Source: Christensenellaceae bacterium (lineage in GTDB: Bacteria > Bacillota > Clostridia > Christensenellales > CAAEEZ01). Taken from it: 12,095 nt of DNA. The translations under genes were made by a program, and so were the position numbers. A model generated the notes under the pieces. The model ran no database searches, was not told where the DNA came from, and saw only the letters and a program-made list of their open reading frames with translations. Of this stretch, positions 1 to 6,014 are shown piece after piece (the first letter of the stretch is position 1; the number at the start of each line of letters is the position of its first letter). The stretch lies in assembly GCA_020024085.1 (NCBI GenBank), contig JAHHUG010000038.1, positions 1-12,095 of the forward strand, given 5' to 3'.

Positions 1-112
1 CCTAATTGGCTTATTATATGGTTGATAATGCACAAAATTGGTCTAAATAAACAAATTTTAGGTAAAATAAACAATTACTTTATTGATTTAATTAACTTTT
101 TTTTGCTATTTA

Positions 113-141
113 TTTACTATAAAACAATATTATGATATAAT
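113..141 (+). promoter_or_regulatory. Putative sigma-A promoter of the SDR/EFR1 operon
   Basis: A perfect -10 hexamer TATAAT lies at 136-141, with a 17-bp spacer back to TTTACT at 113-118 (4 of 6 matches to TTGACA). Transcription would start near 148, giving a leader of about 70 nt before the start codon chosen at 220. The 1-112 stretch upstream is very AT-rich and shows no gene; it contains AAATAAACAA twice (46-55 and 65-74), which I cannot interpret. Confidence 0.6.
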
Positions 142-206
142 AGTTCAGTATGGGGATTATATAGTAAAATTTTATGTGAAATTTTTTGTTATATCCCTTC
201 AGTTAT

Positions 207-210
207 GAGG
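207..210 (+). promoter_or_regulatory. Shine-Dalgarno that decides the SDR start
   Basis: GAGG at 207-210 lies 9 nt before ATG at 220. An in-frame ATG at 205-207 overlaps this GAGG and has no ribosome-binding site of its own (the preceding bases are pyrimidine-rich). Starting at 220 also puts the Rossmann beta strand (MTKVLLTG) at the very N-terminus, as is usual for SDR proteins. Confidence 0.65.
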
Positions 211-219
211 TTTAATATT

Positions 220-1764
220 ATGACAAAGGTTTTATTAACAGGTACCTCTGGTGCTATGGGTAGTGAAGCTATCAAAAGTATTGTAGCATCGGGAATTGCC
301 GATAAAATTAGAGTTCTATTAAGAGATAAACCATCTAATAGACGTTTAGCTAAAAAATTTAGAAAACAAGACATAGAGGTTATATTTGGAGATTTGGCAA
401 ACTACGAAGATTGCCTAAAATCCGTTAAAGATATGGATTATGTATTACATATGGCAGCAATTATTTCACCTATTGCAGACCATAACAAGCAAAACACGCA
501 TAATTCTAATTTTGTTGGCACAAAAAATTTGGTTGACAGCATTATAGAGCTAGGTCAACATACAAAGTTTGTACATACTTCAACAGTTGCAGTTTATGGT
601 GGCAGAAACTATCTTGCACCATGGGGAAGGGTTGGTGACCCACTTATGCCTTCAGCATACGATTGCTATGCTATGAGTAAACTAATGGCAGAAAGATATG
701 TAATTGATTCAGAGCTTGAAAACTGGGTTGTAATTAGGCAAACAGCAGTTCTACATAATAAATTATTTACCAACAATTTGGGTGATGGTTTGATGTATCA
801 CACCAATCTAAATGGTCCACTAGAATGGGTAACTGCTCATGATAGTGGTGTATTAATGGAGCATCTTGTTGAGTACGACGCGGAAGGTAAACTTGATAGC
901 GATTTCTGGAGAAAATGCTACAATATCGGTGGTGGCGACACTTGTAGAGTAACAGGATATCAAACACTTAATGATGGATTTGGATTATGCGGAGCTAAAT
1001 TAGAGCAATTATTTAAGCCAAATTGGTCTGCAATCCGTAATTTCCATGGTATTTGGTTTACCGATTCCGACAAACTTGAAGATTACTTGCACTTTAGAAG
1101 TGAAAGTTTTGATGACTATTGGAAACAAATGGCAAAAAGATATTGGTATTTTGCCTTTGGTCGACTTGTTCCAAAAAAATTGATATCAAAACTTGTCCTT
1201 GAGCCACTAACACACGATACTAATGCACCAAGATATTGGGTAGAACACAATATTGAGGGTAGAGTTAATGCATTTTTTGGTGGTAGGGAAGAATATGATA
1301 AAATAGGAGATTGGGATACTTTCCCACTTCTTGTACACGGCAAAACTCCGGAGGGAGATATTGATTATAATGCTTTAAAAGATATCAACAATTCGGATAA
1401 ATATAAACTTAATCACGGTTTTGATGAAACTAAGCCTGTTTGCGAATTAGATATTAACGATATGATTGCTGCTGCTACTTTTAGGGGTGGTAAGCTGATA
1501 TCTACCACTATGCAAAAGGGCGATATGTACACAAAATTAGAGTGGGAATGTAGCGAAGGACATAGGTTTTTTGCAAGCCCATATGCTGTACTTTTTGCAG
1601 GGCATTGGTGTAATGAGTGTTGTTTGAAATATCATTGGAACTGGGATAAACTTGCAAGAAACAATCCGTTTTTTGCTCAAGTACACTATAATATGTTTGG
1701 GAAAGATGAGCTTCGTGAGTATCCTTATAGCGAACACGAAGATGATTTTATAATTAAGGATTAG
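220..1764 (+). CDS. Extended SDR (NAD-dependent epimerase/dehydratase-like) with C-terminal zinc-ribbon-like domain
   Basis: 514 residues from ATG 220. Seen: an N-terminal Rossmann fold with the dinucleotide loop T7-GTSGAMG (residues 7-14), a GDL acidic segment typical of extended SDRs, catalytic-type Ser/Thr around 120-122, and Y150-x3-K154. This supports an NAD(P)-dependent epimerase, dehydratase or reductase fold acting in the cytoplasm. Extended SDRs are usually about 310-350 residues; here there are roughly 160 extra. That tail carries C444-x3-H448 and C464-x2-C467, spaced like a treble-clef/zinc-ribbon, in the context WECSEGH and GHWCNEC. No signal peptide or membrane segment is evident. 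The stop is followed after one base by the EFR1 gene, so the two are almost certainly co-translated. I recall similar SDR proteins with this tail in Clostridia, but their substrate is not known to me. Fold assignment is firm; substrate, metal binding and physiological role are open. Confidence 0.85.
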   Translation: MTKVLLTGTSGAMGSEAIKSIVASGIADKIRVLLRDKPSNRRLAKKFRKQDIEVIFGDLANYEDCLKSVKDMDYVLHMAAIISPIADHNKQNTHNSNFVGTKNLVDSIIELGQHTKFVHTSTVAVYGGRNYLAPWGRVGDPLMPSAYDCYAMSKLMAERYVIDSELENWVVIRQTAVLHNKLFTNNLGDGLMYHTNLNGPLEWVTAHDSGVLMEHLVEYDAEGKLDSDFWRKCYNIGGGDTCRVTGYQTLNDGFGLCGAKLEQLFKPNWSAIRNFHGIWFTDSDKLEDYLHFRSESFDDYWKQMAKRYWYFAFGRLVPKKLISKLVLEPLTHDTNAPRYWVEHNIEGRVNAFFGGREEYDKIGDWDTFPLLVHGKTPEGDIDYNALKDINNSDKYKLNHGFDETKPVCELDINDMIAAATFRGGKLISTTMQKGDMYTKLEWECSEGHRFFASPYAVLFAGHWCNECCLKYHWNWDKLARNNPFFAQVHYNMFGKDELREYPYSEHEDDFIIKD

Positions 1765-1765
1765 A

Positions 1766-2776
1766 ATGAAAAAAGCAATTTTATATGTTTTTTCTGGCAC
1801 TGGCAATACAAAAAATGTGGCAGATGAATTTAAGAAAAATTTAATGAACTATGATATAGAAACTACTATTTATATGATATCTGATAATTTTACGGATATT
1901 CCAAATCCTAACAGTTACGATATTATAGGTGTAGGCTATCCAATACATGCTTTTAATGCACCACAACTTGTAATTAATTTTGCAAAGGCATTACCTGATG
2001 TAGAGGATAAATATACTTTTATTTTCAAAACTTCGGGTGAACCTCTAAAATTAAATGATGCTTCTAGCACAAAACTTATAAAGGTTCTAAAAAAGAAGGG
2101 TTATGATGTTTGTTTGGAGCGTCATGCAGTAATGCCATACAATATGATATTCCGTCACAATGATGATATGGCAAAGCAACTTTGGGTACTTGCAAAGCAC
2201 TTGACTAGGATTTATGCAAGTGAAGTTGCAAAGGGTAAGCGAGAAAAAATCAAATATCCAAGGCGAAGAACCTTTATGACCTATCCGTTTAGAATAGAGT
2301 GGTATGGTGCAAAGTTTAATGGCAAATTATACAAAGTTGATATGAACAAATGTATTAATTGTATGAAGTGTGTCAATGCTTGCCCAACTCATAATATTCA
2401 GTTCAAAAATGGTAAGTTCGTTTTTGGTAATGATTGTATAATGTGTGTTAGATGTTCGTTTAACTGCCCAACAAATGCAATTAGCATTGGTTTGTTAGAT
2501 AGTTGGAAGGTTAATGGAAGCTATAAATTAAAGCAACTTGAACTTAACAAAGATATCAAGGGAGATTTTATTAACAGCGATACAAGAGGTGTATGCAAAA
2601 AAGTGTACAAAGCATATGTTGATAGGTCTCAAGAGATACTTATTGACGAAAGTAACAATGCACGAGTAGTTGTACCAACCGTTGAACCACTTGATAATTT
2701 AACAGCAACAGAGGTTGAACCTATCCAAGAAAATGTAGATGTTGAGTGTGGAGAAAGTGTTATTACAAAGGCTTAG
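1766..2776 (+). CDS. EFR1-type flavodoxin/ferredoxin fusion protein
   Basis: 336 residues. Residues 1 to about 170 form a flavodoxin-like domain whose FMN phosphate loop is S10-GTGNT-15. A bacterial 2[4Fe-4S] ferredoxin module follows, with cluster ligands C196, C199, C202, C206 and C224, C227, C230, C234, each ending in the classic CP. This arrangement matches EFR1-family ferrodoxins of anaerobic Bacillota, which should carry low-potential electrons between a flavin and iron-sulfur clusters. It is probably cytoplasmic, since no signal peptide or transmembrane segment is seen. AAGGA at 1756-1760 lies inside the end of the SDR gene, 5 nt before the ATG, implying translational coupling. Residues after about 245 form a lysine-rich segment and then an acidic, low-complexity tail (about 290-336) with a lone Cys and no recognisable domain. 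The family call is secure; the redox partner is unknown, with the SDR as the obvious candidate. Confidence 0.88.
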   Translation: MKKAILYVFSGTGNTKNVADEFKKNLMNYDIETTIYMISDNFTDIPNPNSYDIIGVGYPIHAFNAPQLVINFAKALPDVEDKYTFIFKTSGEPLKLNDASSTKLIKVLKKKGYDVCLERHAVMPYNMIFRHNDDMAKQLWVLAKHLTRIYASEVAKGKREKIKYPRRRTFMTYPFRIEWYGAKFNGKLYKVDMNKCINCMKCVNACPTHNIQFKNGKFVFGNDCIMCVRCSFNCPTNAISIGLLDSWKVNGSYKLKQLELNKDIKGDFINSDTRGVCKKVYKAYVDRSQEILIDESNNARVVVPTVEPLDNLTATEVEPIQENVDVECGESVITKA

Positions 2777-2843
2777 TAGGTGTATTTGATAATTAATTTT
2801 TCATCACTTGTTGAATAAATACAAAATTTTAGACTATTATAAT

Positions 2844-2873
2844 AAAAAATAACGATTATTCGTTATTTTTTTT
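2844..2873 (+). terminator. Rho-independent terminator after the SDR/EFR1 operon
   Basis: AATAACGA (2848-2855 region) pairs with TCGTTATT (2860-2867) around the loop TTAT; the A-run before it and T-run after it extend the stem to about 12 bp. The T-run continues to 2873. It ends the two-gene operon before the flavodoxin-domain gene. Confidence 0.8.
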
Positions 2874-2940
2874 ATTTTGACTAATATTTTTGTGATTTAG
2901 ATTGTTTAATAAGTAAAGAATAAATACAAGGGGTGGAAAA

Positions 2941-3459
2941 ATGATTGTTGCTATTGTTTACAATTCATATGCAGGGCATACAAAAAAATATGCTGAAATG
3001 TTGTCGGAAAGTATAATGCTACCAATTTTTTCGGTTGATGATGCAAAAAGATACTTGCCAAAAAATAGTGAAATCATTTATCTATCGTGGGTAAAAAATA
3101 ACCGATTGACAAGATATAACAGTGTTAAAAGATATTTTAATGTTGAGATGGTTGGTGTCGTTGGACTTAATAATTATGATAGTGACCAATCAAAGTTGAA
3201 CTTTATCGGTTATAATAATATCGAAACTAACAAGGTGTTTTTCCTAAAAGGTGGACTTGATTTAGATAAGCTACAATTTTTAACAAGGTCTTATATACAT
3301 AATGTTGGTAAAAGACTTAAAGATTGTATTTTGAAAAATGGCGATTGTTCAACCGAAAAATACGAGCAAGTTTCACTTTGTGAGCATGGTGGAAACTACA
3401 TCAGTAGGAATAACCTAAACGATATAATTGGGGTGTATAAAGAGCATAACTATATATAA
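2941..3459 (+). CDS. Flavodoxin-domain protein (Flavodoxin_5-like), function unknown
   Basis: 172 residues. The N-terminus MIVAIVYNSYAGHTKKYAEML is beta-strand, phosphate-binding loop (S9-YAGHT14) and helix, as in flavodoxins. The middle (IIYLSW, then VEMVGVVGL) and the later segment FFLKGGLDLDKLQ resemble the flavodoxin-domain family related to menaquinone-dependent protoporphyrinogen oxidase, where similar YLxGGxDxxKL segments occur. It is short and lacks iron-sulfur cysteine motifs, transmembrane segments and a signal peptide. A strong ribosome-binding site, AAGGGGTGG, occupies 2928-2936. A terminator before it and another after it make it a single-gene transcript; TTGACT at 2877-2882 could be its -35, but I see no convincing -10 at normal spacing. 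It follows the EFR1 gene, so both may belong to one redox context, but this is inference. FMN binding and partner are unproven. Confidence 0.75.
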   Translation: MIVAIVYNSYAGHTKKYAEMLSESIMLPIFSVDDAKRYLPKNSEIIYLSWVKNNRLTRYNSVKRYFNVEMVGVVGLNNYDSDQSKLNFIGYNNIETNKVFFLKGGLDLDKLQFLTRSYIHNVGKRLKDCILKNGDCSTEKYEQVSLCEHGGNYISRNNLNDIIGVYKEHNYI

Positions 3460-3481
3460 TTTTTTACTTATAATCTTCTCC

Positions 3482-3517
3482 TTAAGGGTTCAAAATTTTT
3501 TTGAATCCTTAATTTTT
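3482..3517 (+). terminator. Rho-independent terminator after the flavodoxin-domain gene
   Basis: A 14-bp stem pairs 3482-3495 (TTAAGGGTTCAAAA) with 3499-3512 (one G-U pair) across a 3-nt T loop, followed by TTTTT at 3513-3517. The gene stop at 3459 is 23 nt upstream. Confidence 0.85.
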
Positions 3518-3609
3518 ACAAAAATAAATATAATATTACTGTGTTTTATATAATATAATACTATTTGTAAAAATTGACCTATTATTATAATGATAAAATT
3601 AGTTTAGTA

Positions 3610-3618
3610 TGGTATAAT
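3610..3618 (+). promoter_or_regulatory. Extended -10 promoter of the csoR-like gene
   Basis: TGGTATAAT is a perfect extended -10 (TGn followed by TATAAT at 3613-3618). No good -35 is present at 16-18 bp, as is common for extended -10 promoters. Transcription would start near 3625, leaving a leader of about 85 nt that contains the inverted repeat described separately. An alternative, TTGACC at 3574-3579, has no good -10 at 17 bp. Confidence 0.5.
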
Positions 3619-3641
3619 GTATGTAAATACAAATGGTATAT

Positions 3642-3697
3642 TAGTTTACAAGTCTAGTAAATTAATTGTTAATAAAATAAATGTATATTGTAAACTA
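3642..3697 (+). repeat. Inverted repeat in the csoR leader (possible operator or mRNA hairpin)
   Basis: TAGTTTACAA at 3642-3651 is the exact reverse complement of TTGTAAACTA at 3688-3697, with 36 nt between. The right arm touches the Shine-Dalgarno (AGAGGAG, 3697-3703). Further TGTAAA copies lie at 3566-3571 and 3622-3627, the latter over the predicted start site. It could be a DNA operator for autoregulation or a leader stem that affects translation. It does not resemble the GC-tract operators known for copper CsoR. Confidence 0.5.
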
Positions 3698-3710
3698 GAG
3701 GAGTATATAA

Positions 3711-3986
3711 ATGGAACATACACATGACCACGAACATAATAGGAAGCCTATTATAAATAGATTGTCAAGGGCTCAAGGGCATCTTGCTGCTGTGAAAAAA
3801 ATGGCTGAAGAAGATAGGGATTGCGAAGAATTAATTGTTCAACTAGAGGCAGTAATTTCTGCACTTAAAAATACACAAAAGCTTATTTTGGAGGACCATA
3901 TAAAACATTGCATTGTACATGCAGTGATGGACGGCGACCTAGATAAGATTGATGAGCTTAACAAGGCAATAGATAAAATGTTATAA
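3711..3986 (+). CDS. csoR: CsoR/RcnR-family metal-sensing transcriptional repressor
   Basis: 91 residues, the normal length for this all-helical DUF156 family. The helix-1 segment NRLSRAQGHLAAVKKM is the usual DNA-binding start of the family. The ligand set is C38, H63 and C67 (H-x3-C), the Cys-His-Cys fingerprint of copper-sensing CsoR; CstR lacks the His, while RcnR and FrmR lack the final Cys. The N-terminus is His-rich (H3, H5, H7, H9), which could add a metal ligand or widen the response. Family members bind DNA as tetramers or dimers of dimers and release it on binding the effector, acting in the cytoplasm. The ribosome-binding site AGAGGAG is at 3697-3703, 7 nt before the ATG. It has its own promoter and terminator. 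No copper ATPase (copA) or chaperone (copZ) gene is next to it, so the target is unknown: either itself, the nearby transporter genes or distant genes. Family call strong; copper specificity inferred. Confidence 0.88.
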   Translation: MEHTHDHEHNRKPIINRLSRAQGHLAAVKKMAEEDRDCEELIVQLEAVISALKNTQKLILEDHIKHCIVHAVMDGDLDKIDELNKAIDKML

Positions 3987-4018
3987 AAATGTGGTACTAT
4001 TTGTAGTACCTTATTTTT
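3985..4018 (+). terminator. Rho-independent terminator after csoR
   Basis: GGTACTA (3993-3999) pairs with TAGTACC (4004-4010) around loop TTTG. After a 2x2 internal loop, AAAAAT (3985-3990) pairs with ATTTTT (4013-4018), which also provides the T-run. It begins on the csoR stop codon and separates csoR from the ABC transporter genes. Confidence 0.8.
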
Positions 4019-4163
4019 ATAATTATTCAATTATTATATTACAAAAGTTTTATTTGTATAATAGTTTTGATTTAGCTATTATGAAAAATGCTGTTTTATA
4101 TAATACTTGTACTTATTTTTAAGATTGCATATAAAAGTTAATAGATTTATTTTAAATTATTTA

Positions 4164-4194
4164 TTGACTTTACAGTAAGTGTATACTTTATAAT
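4164..4194 (+). promoter_or_regulatory. Long-spacer promoter of the ABC exporter pair (MerR-type architecture)
   Basis: TTGACT at 4164-4169 and a perfect TATAAT at 4189-4194 are separated by 19 bp, longer than the 17-bp optimum. An imperfect dyad lies between and over them: ACTTTACA (4167-4174), 5 nt, TGTATACT (4180-4187), with 6 of 8 symmetric positions. A good -35 and -10 with a 19-bp spacer and a dyad between them is the hallmark of promoters activated by MerR-family regulators, many of which control drug exporters. No such regulator is encoded in the window. The 4019-4163 stretch upstream holds nothing else I can identify. Confidence 0.55.
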
Positions 4195-4223
4195 GTTTAA
4201 TATTAAAATTCAAAGGATTTGTT

Positions 4224-6014
4224 ATGGTTAAAAAAATATTAAAGAGCGTAAGAGAATACAAAAAAGAATCTTTGCTTGCTCCATTTTTTGTGGCATTAGA
4301 GGTTGCTTTTGAGTGTTTGATAGTGTATATTATGTCACTACTTATTGACTCTATTTATTCAGTAAATATTAATAGTGTAGCAATATATGGTAGCATACTT
4401 GTTGCACTTGCAGTTGGTGCATTATGTTGTGGTGCTGTTGCAGGTAGGTTTGCTGCAGTTGCTGCTGCTGGATTTGCTAAAAATTTGAGGCAGGATACTT
4501 TTTACAAAATACAAAAGTTTTCTTTTTCAAATATAGATAAGTTTTCTACTGCAAGTTTAGTTACAAGGCTTACAACAGATATTACTCATATGCAAAATGC
4601 ATATATGATGGTTATTCGTACTGCTGTTCGTGCACCACTTATGATTATTACAAGTTTCACAATTGCAATGACTATTAACTGGAAATTATCATTAATCATT
4701 TTCGCAGTAATACCTATTCTTGCACTTGGTGTATTTATTCTTGTTAAGTTGTGCTTGCCTGTCCTTGATAGATTGTTTGTTCGCTATGACAATATGAATA
4801 GAACTTTAAGGGAAAATATCAAGGCTATTAGGGTTGTAAAATCCTATGTTCGAGAAAGCCACGAGGAAGAAAAGTTCAAAATTAAGTCGGAAGATGTTCG
4901 TAGAGATTTCACAATTATTGAAAAGATAACAGCCCTTGCTACACCTTTAATGCAACTTGTAATTTATGTTGTTATTACATTGATTGCAACTATTGGTGCA
5001 GTAACCATTATTAAAACTTCAGGTGGTTTCGATGAATTAGGTAATCCAATTTGGGGAGCTCTTTCTACTGGACAACTTAGCAGTTTAATCAACTATACAA
5101 TGCAAATTATGATGAGTTTGATTATGCTTACTATGGTATTTGTAATGATTGTTATGTCGGAGCCTTCAACTAAAAGAATTGTCGAAGTTCTTGATGAAGA
5201 AATAGATATTAAAAATAACGAAAAAGATTACAAAACCGTTGAAAATGGTGATATCGAATTTAAAAATGTTTCATTCAAATATAGCAAAGATGCAGATAGA
5301 TATGCACTAAAAAATATCAACATCAAGATTAATAGTGGTGAAACTATTGGTATTATTGGTGGTACTGGTAGTAGCAAATCAACACTTGTTCAGCTTATCC
5401 CAAGACTTTATGATGCAACGGAAGGTGAGGTTATTGTAGGCGATAATAATGTTATGGACTATGATATTAAAGCTCTTAGAGATGCAGTAAGCGTGGTACT
5501 ACAAAAGAATATTTTGTTTAGTGGCACCATTAATGAAAACTTGAGGTGGGGTAACGAAAATGCTACCGATGAGGAAATTGTAGAGGCTTGTAAACTTGCT
5601 TGCTGTGATGACTTTATTGCAAAGTTCCCAAAGGGTTACGAAACATATATTGAGCAAGGTGGTACAAATGTTTCGGGTGGACAAAAGCAAAGATTGTGTA
5701 TTGCAAGAGCTTTACTTAAAAAACCAAAGGTACTTATCCTTGATGACAGTACAAGTGCTGTCGATACCAAAACTGATGCACATATCCGTGAAGCATTTAT
5801 GGAAAAAATACCTAATACTACAAAACTTATTATTTCCCAAAGGATAACTTCAGTTAAAGATGCTGATAAAATTATTGTAATGGATAATGGTAGTGTTAGT
5901 GGATTTGGTACTCACGATGAGCTACTACAATCTAACGAAATATATAGAGAAATTTATGAAATCCAAACAAAACTAAATAGGAGGGATAACGATGAAGAAG
6001 AAAATATCCATTAA
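4224..6014 (+). CDS. ABC exporter half-transporter, degenerate-site subunit (TM287/YfiB-like)
   Basis: 596 residues: an N-terminal transmembrane domain (about 1-330, six predicted helices) and a C-terminal ATPase domain. Motifs seen: Walker A G379-GTGSSKST387, Q-loop VVLQKN, signature V483-SGGQ487, and Walker B LILDD with Asp at 508 where the catalytic Glu normally sits. The H-loop has Gln539 (SQR) instead of His. These changes match the degenerate subunit of heterodimeric exporters such as TM287 of Thermotoga: its own ATP site is poorly hydrolytic, but its intact signature completes the partner's active site. The likely role is efflux of drugs or other amphiphilic compounds across the cytoplasmic membrane; substrate unknown. 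AAAGGA at 4212-4217 precedes the ATG by 6 nt. Its 3' end overlaps the partner gene by 23 nt, so the two are co-expressed. Heterodimer assignment is confident; substrate is not. Confidence 0.9.
   Translation: MVKKILKSVREYKKESLLAPFFVALEVAFECLIVYIMSLLIDSIYSVNINSVAIYGSILVALAVGALCCGAVAGRFAAVAAAGFAKNLRQDTFYKIQKFSFSNIDKFSTASLVTRLTTDITHMQNAYMMVIRTAVRAPLMIITSFTIAMTINWKLSLIIFAVIPILALGVFILVKLCLPVLDRLFVRYDNMNRTLRENIKAIRVVKSYVRESHEEEKFKIKSEDVRRDFTIIEKITALATPLMQLVIYVVITLIATIGAVTIIKTSGGFDELGNPIWGALSTGQLSSLINYTMQIMMSLIMLTMVFVMIVMSEPSTKRIVEVLDEEIDIKNNEKDYKTVENGDIEFKNVSFKYSKDADRYALKNINIKINSGETIGIIGGTGSSKSTLVQLIPRLYDATEGEVIVGDNNVMDYDIKALRDAVSVVLQKNILFSGTINENLRWGNENATDEEIVEACKLACCDDFIAKFPKGYETYIEQGGTNVSGGQKQRLCIARALLKKPKVLILDDSTSAVDTKTDAHIREAFMEKIPNTTKLIISQRITSVKDADKIIVMDNGSVSGFGTHDELLQSNEIYREIYEIQTKLNRRDNDEEENIH
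5979..5984 (+). promoter_or_regulatory. Shine-Dalgarno of the second ABC gene inside the first
   Basis: AGGAGG lies within the last codons of the first ABC gene, 7 nt before ATG 5992. The two reading frames overlap by 23 nt, so ribosomes finishing the first subunit can start the second, which helps keep the two subunits in equal amounts. Confidence 0.8.

Noticed and set aside
205..219. Upstream ATG giving five extra residues to the SDR
   Set aside because: This ATG overlaps the GAGG that serves ATG 220 and has no ribosome-binding site of its own.
4081..4122. 13-codon open frame between csoR and the ABC genes
   Set aside because: No Shine-Dalgarno, very short, and composed of AT-rich codons expected by chance.
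4019..4163. Riboswitch or attenuator before the ABC pair
   Set aside because: The DNA lies upstream of the predicted promoter and I see no conserved stems or GC-rich core.
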